Of a DNA stretch of 30,612 nucleotides, positions 7,023-13,865 are shown piece after piece; the first letter of the stretch is position 1; the number at the start of each line of letters is the position of its first letter. The notes beneath the pieces are model-generated. The model was not told the DNA's origin. It made no database searches and saw only the letters and a list, made by a program, of their open reading frames with translations. The translations under genes were made by a program, and so were the position numbers. The DNA is from CAYUJH01 sp964394585 (lineage in GTDB: Bacteria > Bacteroidota > Bacteroidia > Cytophagales > Flammeovirgaceae). The stretch spans positions 1 through 30,612 of the forward strand of contig CAYMYI010000042.1 in NCBI GenBank assembly GCA_964394585.1, read 5' to 3'.

Positions 7023-8384
7023 ATGATTTTTTTAAGGTATACCGCAAACTACTTGAGGGGTTGTATTAAGTACCTCATGTTAAGTATGCTTGGCTTATTG
7101 CTTCATCAAATTGCCATAGCACAAGAAGAAGGCAAAGTAGTGATTTTAACCTCTTTTGAAGAGGTAATCGAAAGGGTTGAATTGGGTAATTTCGACTTGA
7201 AAAAATACCGTTATGACCTCGATAAAACAGCGTTAGAGCTGAAAATAGCGAAGGCACACCGGTTGCCAACGCTTAGCGGAACCTTTAACGGGCAACGCAA
7301 TTTAGATTTGGCTACTACGCCCCTACCGGGAGAAATTTTTGGTCAGCCCGGCACTACGATAAACGCAGAGTTTGGGCAAGAATACACCTATAATGCAGGG
7401 CTAACGCTAACGAAGAGTATTCTCGATTGGCAGGCTATATTCCAAGTGAAGCTCTCGGCACTCAATCTAGAGTCTGCTGAAATTCAAAAAAAGTCATTCG
7501 AAGAATTGCTGTACCAGCAAGCAGGAGTTTACTACTTTTCGGCGTTGGTAGCTCGGCAGGCAATTGAACTTTGGGAGGAAGATATACAACTTGCCGATAG
7601 CATTGAGCTACTCACAAAGCAACGTTACGAAGAAGGGGTATTAGATAAATTATCATATAACAAAGCCCGAATTAATGCTCTAGTGGTTAGGCAAAACTTA
7701 AACAACAGCCTTCAGCTCTATAATCAGAGTATTGCCGAACTTAAAAAATTGACTGGAATTCAGCCTGACCAAGAACTTTTATTGGAACAGCGCTTAACAT
7801 ACGAACTTCCTACTACTTACTCCATAGATTTACTATTGCCTAGTAAGCAAATTGCCATCGCTGATATGCAAATACAACAAGCCAAAATGCGGACTAACCT
7901 GCAAAAAGCCAATTTTTTACCCAAGCTAACTTTTACCTCTTATTTTGGTCGGCAACAATTTCAAGATGGTTTTGGGCTTGATTTTGGAAACGATTCATGG
8001 AGCAATTTTAGCTATTTGGCACTCAATGTTTCAGTCCCAATTTTTTCAGGGTTTGCCAATCGCAATCGATTAAAATCGAGCAAGTTAGACTATGAGCTAG
8101 CCAAAGAAGATTGGGAAAATCAACAACTAGTTTCCGCTTTGGAAGATGCCCAACTAATAACCGACTACAACCATAGTTTGGAGAATACGAAACTTGCCCA
8201 AAATAACCTCGAACTCTACCATCAGAATAAGGAATTAACCTTTCAGCAATACAAAGAAGGCGTGGTAAGCTTAGATACGTACCTCAGCACTTTTGAAGAC
8301 TATTTGAAAGCGGAAAATGCCTTCCTCAACAACTTACTCACTACCTATCAGTACTACAGTCAGATATATCCAAGGATGCAATAA
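7023..8384 (+). CDS. TolC-family outer-membrane efflux channel
   Basis: A 453-residue protein with the two repeated helical hairpins of the outer membrane efflux protein family (PF02321). Diagnostic stretches are LRGCIKY then a hydrophobic signal segment ending QIAIAQ, the helical NLESAEIQKKSFEELLYQQAGVYYF region, the YEEGVLDKLSYNKARI turn with its equivalent YKEGVVSLDTYLSTFED in the second half, and LNVSVPIFSGFANRNRLKSS. Such proteins form a trimeric channel across outer membrane and periplasm. An internal Met at 7077 gives a more typical signal peptide (MLSMLGLLLHQIAIA) and is a good alternative start. The adaptor gene starts 2 bp after the stop, so this channel probably works with the downstream ABC transporter. 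Confidence 0.93.
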   Translation: MIFLRYTANYLRGCIKYLMLSMLGLLLHQIAIAQEEGKVVILTSFEEVIERVELGNFDLKKYRYDLDKTALELKIAKAHRLPTLSGTFNGQRNLDLATTPLPGEIFGQPGTTINAEFGQEYTYNAGLTLTKSILDWQAIFQVKLSALNLESAEIQKKSFEELLYQQAGVYYFSALVARQAIELWEEDIQLADSIELLTKQRYEEGVLDKLSYNKARINALVVRQNLNNSLQLYNQSIAELKKLTGIQPDQELLLEQRLTYELPTTYSIDLLLPSKQIAIADMQIQQAKMRTNLQKANFLPKLTFTSYFGRQQFQDGFGLDFGNDSWSNFSYLALNVSVPIFSGFANRNRLKSSKLDYELAKEDWENQQLVSALEDAQLITDYNHSLENTKLAQNNLELYHQNKELTFQQYKEGVVSLDTYLSTFEDYLKAENAFLNNLLTTYQYYSQIYPRMQ

Positions 8385-8386
8385 CC

Positions 8387-9481
8387 ATGAAAAATAAAAT
8401 GCTAAAAAATATCGCGTTTCTTTCCTTCCTACTCGTTGGGTTTTCCTGTAGCCAAGAAGAAACGACCGTCCCTGAAAAAGTAGATATTATAGATGCTGTT
8501 TTTGCGAGTGGGCACATTGTGATGGAGCAAGAATATCAGGTAACTTCAAGTGCCGAAGGCTATCTGATTACCTCGAATGTAACCGAGGGCGATACGGTGC
8601 AACAAGGAATGCCTTTGTTTCAATTATCGAATGAAACAGAAAGAGAGCAGCTTTCGAATGCACAAGCAAATTACCAAGATGCTTTGCGGAAGCTACAGCC
8701 AGAATCGCCAGAACAAGCACAACTTCGTTTGCAAATAGAACAAGCGCAAGAGCAACTCAACACCGATAAAAATAATTACGAACGCTATAAAAGGTTGGTG
8801 AAAAGTGGTGCGGTATCACAACTAGAATTCGACCGGGCGGCACTGCAATACGAAAACTCAAAAAAGCAAGTAGAAATTCTGGAAGAGTCGTTGGAAAACT
8901 TGATTGAGCAGGCGCAGTTACAACTCAAGAATGCAGAAATGCAACTCAATATCACACAAAAAACAGTCAACGATTTTTACCTAACTTCGGCGGTTTCAGG
9001 CGTTGTGTTGCAGGTATTCAAAGAACAAGGCGAGTTGGTTCGAAGAGGTGAAACCATCGCCAAAGTGGGAGGAGGAAAACCCTTGGCTAAATTGTTTATT
9101 GCTGAAGAGGATATTAACCGTGTAGCGCTCGGGCAACAAGTGGCTGTAGCGCTTAACACCCATCCAAACGGGTACGAGAAGGCAACTATCCATAAAATTT
9201 ATCCTTCTTTCGATGAGCAGTCGCAGTCGTTCATTTGCGAAGCCACTTTCGATTACCCTTTAAAGTTACTCGCCAATACGCAATTGCAAGCCAATATCAT
9301 AATTAACGAGAAACAACAAACCTTGGCGATACCTTCTGAATATTTAATAGAAGGCGATTCAGTTTTAACAGAAGATGGAACGCAGTTAGCCGTGCAAGTA
9401 GGCATACGCAACGATGAATGGGTAGAGATAATTTCAGGTCTTGATGCATCAAAAGTCATCAAAAAACAAAAGGGATTATGA
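8387..9481 (+). CDS. HlyD/MacA-type periplasmic adaptor lipoprotein
   Basis: A 364-residue membrane fusion protein. The N-terminus is a lipoprotein signal (LLVGFSC, Cys21). The first half of the biotinyl/lipoyl-like domain is at about 52-82 (NVTEGDTVQQGMPLFQL), a Gln-rich coiled-coil hairpin at about 83-195, and the second lipoyl half at about 198-228 (LTSAVSGVVLQVFKEQGELVRRGE). A beta-barrel and membrane-proximal region follow. It bridges the inner-membrane ABC transporter and the TolC-like channel. The stop overlaps the start of the permease gene (ATGA), so translation is coupled. Met5 is an alternative start. The lipid anchor replaces the membrane helix found in E. coli MacA. Confidence 0.92.
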   Translation: MKNKMLKNIAFLSFLLVGFSCSQEETTVPEKVDIIDAVFASGHIVMEQEYQVTSSAEGYLITSNVTEGDTVQQGMPLFQLSNETEREQLSNAQANYQDALRKLQPESPEQAQLRLQIEQAQEQLNTDKNNYERYKRLVKSGAVSQLEFDRAALQYENSKKQVEILEESLENLIEQAQLQLKNAEMQLNITQKTVNDFYLTSAVSGVVLQVFKEQGELVRRGETIAKVGGGKPLAKLFIAEEDINRVALGQQVAVALNTHPNGYEKATIHKIYPSFDEQSQSFICEATFDYPLKLLANTQLQANIIINEKQQTLAIPSEYLIEGDSVLTEDGTQLAVQVGIRNDEWVEIISGLDASKVIKKQKGL

Positions 9482-10722
9482 TCCGGAAAACCAATTTACA
9501 GGTAGCCCTTGCACACCTGACCTCTCGCTTGAAACAAGTTTTTGTAGCAATGTTGAGTGTAACCTTCGGGATTTCCATGTACATCTTTATGAATGGGTTT
9601 ATGACGGGCGTAAACGATGTACAAACTAAATTGGCATTTAGCACCCTGTCGCATATTCGTATTTATAACGATTTGCCCGAAGATAGGTCGAATATTTTAG
9701 GGAGAGAAAGCAAGGATAATGTTTTGGTAAATGTGCGTAACCCTAAGATTATTCAATACACAGAAGGGATTAAAAACTCGGCAAAAATTATAGATGTTGT
9801 AAAGCAAAACGATAAAGTAACAGGGGTTACTCCACAGGTAAATATCAATGTATTTTTCCGCAATGGCGCAACGAAAATAAATGGTTTGCTAGGTGGTGTG
9901 GATGTTAAAAATGAGGATCAACTATTTGAAACAGCGCAATACATGGTGGAAGGAAATTGGCATGATATGCAATCCCGGGGCGATGGTGTAATTTTAGGAA
10001 TAGGATTGGCAAAACGATTGAGTCTTGGTATAAATGATAATATCAATGTACTGACTTCGGAGGGTGTGAGTCGGAATTTTAAAATCATTGGGATTATCGA
10101 AACTACGATTGCAGGGATTGACAACGCTAAAGCCTTCGTGCGTATCAGCACAGCGAGGCAACTGATTTCAAAAAACCATAGCTATGCAACTGACATCCAA
10201 GTAAATATTACAGATTTCAATGAGGCAGAAAAAGTCGCAGAAGCCATTGCCCCTAAAACTAACTACAAAGTAGAAGCATGGATGACGGCAAACGGTCAGT
10301 TAGAAGCGGGCAGCCAACTCAGAGATATTATTGCCTTAGCCGTTTCTTTTACCATCTTGATTGTCGCAGGTTTTGGTATTTATAACATCATGAATATGAC
10401 CGTCAACGAAAAGATTAAGGAGATAGCCATTTTAAAAGCAATGGGTTTTGAAGGGCGAGATATTGTGGAAATCTTTTTAGTGCAATCGTTACTGATTGGG
10501 ATGATGGGAGGTGTGGTAGGAATGCTCTTTGGCTATGTGGTTTCGGTAATTGTGAACCATATTCCCTTCCAAATAGGTGGTTTGGAAACACTACCCATGT
10601 CGTACAGCCCGAAAGATTACGGAATGGCATTTCTGTTCGGGTTGCTTACCACATTTATCGCAGGCTATTTACCTGCAAAAAAAGCTTCGAAAATTGATCC
10701 TGTAGAAATTATAAGAGGATGA
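9478..10722 (+). CDS. ABC transporter permease, FtsX/MacB/LolC-like
   Basis: A 414-residue inner-membrane permease. Topology is that of the type VII (MacB/LolCDE) group: one N-terminal membrane helix (about 21-42), a large periplasmic domain (about 43-275), then three helices at about 282-304, 330-357 and 381-400. The cytoplasmic coupling motif NEKIKEIAILKAMGF and the C-terminal DPVEIIRG are typical. These permeases do not move substrate through the membrane but drive periplasmic steps by mechanotransmission, for example expelling compounds through TolC or releasing lipoproteins. It overlaps by 4 nt both the adaptor gene upstream and the ATPase gene downstream, so the three subunits are made together. 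Confidence 0.93.
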   Translation: MIRKTNLQVALAHLTSRLKQVFVAMLSVTFGISMYIFMNGFMTGVNDVQTKLAFSTLSHIRIYNDLPEDRSNILGRESKDNVLVNVRNPKIIQYTEGIKNSAKIIDVVKQNDKVTGVTPQVNINVFFRNGATKINGLLGGVDVKNEDQLFETAQYMVEGNWHDMQSRGDGVILGIGLAKRLSLGINDNINVLTSEGVSRNFKIIGIIETTIAGIDNAKAFVRISTARQLISKNHSYATDIQVNITDFNEAEKVAEAIAPKTNYKVEAWMTANGQLEAGSQLRDIIALAVSFTILIVAGFGIYNIMNMTVNEKIKEIAILKAMGFEGRDIVEIFLVQSLLIGMMGGVVGMLFGYVVSVIVNHIPFQIGGLETLPMSYSPKDYGMAFLFGLLTTFIAGYLPAKKASKIDPVEIIRG

Positions 10723-11396
10723 AAAATAACATTGCACTATCGGCAAATTCCATTAGCAAATACTTTTATGAACCTAGTAAATTTCAGGTACTCAAAGAGC
10801 TAACGTTTGAGGTAAAAAAAGGTGAGTTTTTATCGATCATTGGCAAGTCGGGTTCAGGGAAATCTACTTTGCTATATGTACTTTCTACCATGGACACCGA
10901 CTACTCCGGAAACTTAATTATTAATGGTGAGGTGCTCACGGGGAGAACGCAAAATCAGTTAGCAGCCTTTCGCAATGCACACATCGGTTTTGTGTTTCAG
11001 TTTCATTATCTGCTTCCCGAATTTTCTTCGATTGATAACGTGATGCTGCCAGCTTTAAAATTAGGAAAGAAGTCGAAAGAAGAAATAAGAGAAGAAGCTT
11101 ATAAGAATCTGCAACTCTTGGGTTTAGAAGACCAAGCCTTAAAAATGACAAATAAACTTTCGGGGGGGCAACAACAGCGAGTTGCCATAGCCAGAGCACT
11201 CATTAATGAGCCAGCCATCATAATGGGCGATGAACCTACGGGTAACTTAGATTCTAAAAATACCGACATTGTTTTCGATATTTTCCGTCAGCTTGCCGAA
11301 GAACGCGGGCAAACCATCATTGCCGTAACTCACGACGAAGAGTTCGCCCAAAAAAGTGATAGAATTTTAGAGTTGAGTGATGGAGCTTTGGTGTGA
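10719..11396 (+). CDS. ABC transporter ATP-binding protein, LolD/MacB-type
   Basis: A 225-residue ATPase with all ABC motifs: Walker A GKSGSGKST (42-50), Q-loop FVFQ (Q94), signature LSGGQQQRVAIARAL (from 147), Walker B IIMGDE (167-172), D-loop NLDS and H-loop VTHD (H205). Length and the FQFHYLLPEFSSIDNVMLP stretch match the LolD/MacB-NBD group. It powers the FtsX-like permease whose stop codon overlaps its start. It is the last gene of the channel-adaptor-permease-ATPase run. No terminator hairpin was found directly after it; a REP-like fragment follows within 20 bp. Confidence 0.95.
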   Translation: MKNNIALSANSISKYFYEPSKFQVLKELTFEVKKGEFLSIIGKSGSGKSTLLYVLSTMDTDYSGNLIINGEVLTGRTQNQLAAFRNAHIGFVFQFHYLLPEFSSIDNVMLPALKLGKKSKEEIREEAYKNLQLLGLEDQALKMTNKLSGGQQQRVAIARALINEPAIIMGDEPTGNLDSKNTDIVFDIFRQLAEERGQTIIAVTHDEEFAQKSDRILELSDGALV

Positions 11397-11412
11397 AAAG
11401 CCTATATAATCA

Positions 11413-11444
11413 CGTCGTTGCGATGAGCATAAGCGAAGCAGTCC
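11413..11444 (+). repeat. REP-like dispersed repeat fragment
   Basis: The string starting CGTCGTTGCGATGAGC and ending GCGAAGCAGTCC resembles a dispersed intergenic repeat (GTCATTGCGA...CGAAGCAATC) that I recall from many bacterial genomes including Bacteroidota. It stands in the noncoding gap after the ABC ATPase gene. Only one copy is noticed in this window. The assignment rests on recalled similarity, not a search. Confidence 0.4.
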
Positions 11445-11493
11445 ATCTTTTACAAGTTACTAAAGTGTAATAGTCACTACTTCGGACAGCCCC

Positions 11494-11820
11494 TTAATTA
11501 CTATCCTTTTTAGTAAAAGGAAGAGTGTGATAATCAAAACGTTGTAAACGTTCTTGCCACTGCATAATCAGTTCAAACGTATTGGTCGAGCGCTGGTAAT
11601 CGAGGTAGCCCGATTCGTTCTGTACCCCGATGAGTTCGTGTAAGATGCGTTTTTCTTCTTCGGTAGGCTGAGCCGGTAAGAACGAAACAAGCTCAAAAAT
11701 ATCGTACAGCTTTACGAACTGAACGAGGTCTTCGATACCATAAAGCGCACAAAACGCTTTGTATTTATCCAAATGGTGGAGATCGTGCTTTAAGACTTCT
11801 GCTATTTTTTCTTTTTCCAT
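11494..11820 (-). CDS. Hypothetical cytoplasmic protein, helical
   Basis: A 108-residue soluble protein with no signal peptide or membrane segment. It is rich in charged and aromatic residues (HHLDKYKAFCALYGIEDLV, IMQWQERLQRFDYH) and probably all-helical. No family is recognised and no catalytic motif is evident. It is isolated: the ABC operon ends on the other strand to one side, and an IS1 remnant lies immediately upstream of its start. Codon use looks like that of the neighbours, and the reading frame is intact with a sensible ATG, so it is taken as a real gene. Confidence 0.6.
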   Translation of the reverse strand: MEKEKIAEVLKHDLHHLDKYKAFCALYGIEDLVQFVKLYDIFELVSFLPAQPTEEEKRILHELIGVQNESGYLDYQRSTNTFELIMQWQERLQRFDYHTLPFTKKDSN

Positions 11821-11854
11821 TTTAATAAATATTTAAATTAATAAAAGGATTTTA

Positions 11855-12094
11855 TTATACATTGAGTTGTGTATTATAGTGATATATAGAATACTTAAGA
11901 TACAACTCATACATGTAATCAGCTCTAGAAAAAGACAAAGTTTCCCTCAAAAATCGTCATAGTATTTGCCTTAGTGTATTATTCCACCGTTCTACATAAT
12001 TGTTTTGTCTGGCAACTTTGCCTACTCCATTACTCCCATTCTTAAAAATATTGGCTGATTGACAATGTCTGCACGTTATACTTTCTGTAATCAT
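11855..12094 (-). pseudogene. IS1-family transposase remnant (InsA start joined to InsB end)
   Basis: Read on the minus strand from ATG 12094, the frame gives an InsA-like zinc-binding start (ITCRHCQSANIFKNGSNGVG, with CxxC) that passes after about 28 residues directly into an InsB-like C-terminus (NNYVERWNNTLRQIL, then RFLRETLSFS and YSIYHYNTQ). Codon 46 is TGA, where a sense codon would be expected, and the frame then continues to TAA at 11857-11855. The middle of the transposase, including most of the DDE catalytic region, is missing. Seen: the two conserved ends in one frame and the internal stop. Inferred: an internal deletion of an IS1-family element followed by decay. Confidence 0.65.
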
Positions 12095-12230
12095 AGCTTT
12101 ATTGGTAAAAATAACTGGTTAAAATATAAACTCACATATTTACACCGCCAAAAAGCGCTGTCGCTTCCTGATGATTACCTCCATAAGTTGTATATTACAT
12201 TTGATTTACATTACTACAATACACAACTCC
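11863..12230 (-). mobile_element. IS1-family deletion derivative (MITE-like), about 370 bp
   Basis: Inverted ends are visible: GAGTTGTGTATTATAGTGAT at 11864-11883 and its reverse complement at 12210-12229 with 2 mismatches in 20. Between them, on the minus strand, lie pieces of an IS1-type transposase. The element is about half the size of a complete IS1 (roughly 770 bp), so it cannot encode a full transposase. No convincing 8-9 bp target duplication was found at the two edges, so the exact ends are uncertain. It separates the small helical-protein gene from the S41 peptidase gene and ends about 30 bp before the latter's ATG. Confidence 0.6.
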
Positions 12231-12261
12231 ATATTTGACACTGCCAAAATCTATACTTATT

Positions 12262-13638
12262 ATGAGAGGATATTCCTTTACTTTTTCTCTTCTTATTTGT
12301 GCGTTGAATGCGTTTGGACAAACCTATTTTACTAAAGACAAGGTTCTGGAAGACTTACATACCTTAAAAACAGTATTGGAAGAATCTCATTACGACTTGT
12401 TTGTTTACACTTCAAAAAGTGATTTTGAGTCAACCTACAACGTCATAAAAAGTCAAATTCAGGCGGATTCCTTATCACTGTTGCAAACCACTAATTTATT
12501 TCAGCAACTTAGTTCAATTGTGAACAACGGCCATACCTTCATTAACTTCCCGATACAACCTTATATGGAATATCTTCAATCGGACGGCACATTTTTTCCT
12601 TTGGAAATTAGTTTTGAAAACGGCAAAGCCTATGTTCGCAAAAATTGGTCGGACAATGCCGACATTGCCGTTGGTACCGAAGTGATTAGTATTAATGGAA
12701 AATTCATGGATGAAATTGCCTGTGAAATCTATCCTTATATTTCGGCAGAGAGCCCTTATTTTAAAAAGGCTAAAATCGAACTTTTCTCTTTTCCGCGATT
12801 TTATTGGCAAGTGTTCGGACAGCAAGATTCCTTCCGAGTTCGGTTGAAAACAGCGGATAATGTAAAAACAGTAGATATAAAATCTATTCATGGAATTAAC
12901 GATTTTGAAAACCTCAGAACCGAAATATTTGATTCGGGAAAAGAATTAAAATACTTTGACAACACGGCGTATCTAAACCCGGGACCATTTTCGGGCAACG
13001 AGCAAGCATTTAAAAATTTTATAGATTCTGTATTTACCGATATTCAACAAAACGAAAGTGAGCACCTGATAATTGATCTCAGAAACAACACGGGCGGCCA
13101 TAATTCTTTCAGCGATTATATGGTATCGTACTTTGCAGATAAACCATTTAAGTGGTGCAGCGATTTCAGGGTAAAAACGAGCGATGTTTTAAAAGAATTT
13201 ATCCGAACAAACAACGATACCACAACAGCTTATGCTCAAGGCATTCTTCATCACGAATCCGGCGAAACCTATGCCCCTGAACAGGAGCTATACCAACCCC
13301 AAGAGGTTGCAAAACGATACCACGGAACTGTTTATGTACTGGTGAACAGGTTATCCATTTCGATGGCTGCAGTTACGGCTGCGCAAATACAAGATTACGG
13401 CTGGGCTACCGTTGTGGGCGAAGAAACCGGAGAATATCCTTCGTTGTATGCATCTTTATTTCAATATCCACTCCCCAATACAGGCATTGTGGTAAATATT
13501 CCAAAAGGAAAAATGACGCGTGTAAATGGCAGCAACAAAGAAGAAGGTGTAATCCCTGATATCTTTATAAAAGACCACCTCCTCGATGAGGACGATGAAA
13601 TAGTAGATGGTTTATTAAAACTAATTGAAAAAAAATAA
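12262..13638 (+). CDS. Secreted S41-family (tail-specific protease-like) peptidase
   Basis: A 458-residue protein starting at ATG 12262. A longer frame from TTG 12235 exists but would spoil the signal peptide. Residues 1-20 form a signal peptide (FTFSLLICALNAFGQ). The C-terminal half is the S41 fold: LIIDLRNNTGGHNSFSDYM, then VYVLVNRLSISMAAVTAAQIQDYG with the presumed nucleophile S367, then ATVVGEETGEYPS and GVIPDI. The general-base Lys of Tsp/CtpA proteases, 25 residues after the Ser, is Tyr (Y392) here, so activity is uncertain or uses another residue; many Bacteroidota S41 relatives with GEETG look similar. No clear PDZ domain is recognised. It is the only gene on its transcript; an IS1 derivative ends just upstream. 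Confidence 0.85.
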   Translation: MRGYSFTFSLLICALNAFGQTYFTKDKVLEDLHTLKTVLEESHYDLFVYTSKSDFESTYNVIKSQIQADSLSLLQTTNLFQQLSSIVNNGHTFINFPIQPYMEYLQSDGTFFPLEISFENGKAYVRKNWSDNADIAVGTEVISINGKFMDEIACEIYPYISAESPYFKKAKIELFSFPRFYWQVFGQQDSFRVRLKTADNVKTVDIKSIHGINDFENLRTEIFDSGKELKYFDNTAYLNPGPFSGNEQAFKNFIDSVFTDIQQNESEHLIIDLRNNTGGHNSFSDYMVSYFADKPFKWCSDFRVKTSDVLKEFIRTNNDTTTAYAQGILHHESGETYAPEQELYQPQEVAKRYHGTVYVLVNRLSISMAAVTAAQIQDYGWATVVGEETGEYPSLYASLFQYPLPNTGIVVNIPKGKMTRVNGSNKEEGVIPDIFIKDHLLDEDDEIVDGLLKLIEKK

Positions 13639-13666
13639 TAAGCGATTGTGTTCTATGCGTTGGCTT

Positions 13667-13692
13667 GGCTAGAATCACCTGAATTTCTAGCC
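13667..13692 (+). terminator. Weak hairpin after the S41 gene
   Basis: GGCTAGAA (13667-13674) pairs with TTCTAGCC (13685-13692) across a 10-nt loop, 29 bp after the S41 stop codon. The following TTAT is a poor U-tract, so termination strength is doubtful. The rest of the gap to uvrA (to 13865) holds no gene that can be supported. A TAATTTTG (13830-13837) resembling a -7 element lies 28 bp before the uvrA start but lacks a -33 partner. Confidence 0.35.
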
Positions 13693-13865
13693 TTATCGCT
13701 ATGCCTTTTGAGTGGTTCTATTTACAGTGCTGCGTTCTCATGCTATGCAACAGCAGAAAGAAAACCGAGAGAGGAAACAAATGTGTGCAAATCCTATTTA
13801 GCCCTTTATAGAGTTGCATGGCTTTTATGTAATTTTGAGTTTGCACTAATCTAACCCCAAAAACC

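Noticed and set aside
12235..12261. Upstream TTG start for the S41 peptidase
   Set aside because: ATG 12262 gives a normal signal peptide; the TTG start would add nine residues and lies at the edge of the IS remnant.
13648..13854. 68-residue plus-strand frame between the S41 gene and uvrA
   Set aside because: It covers the hairpin at 13667-13692, has no family resemblance or sensible layout, and lies where the uvrA leader should be; treated as noncoding.
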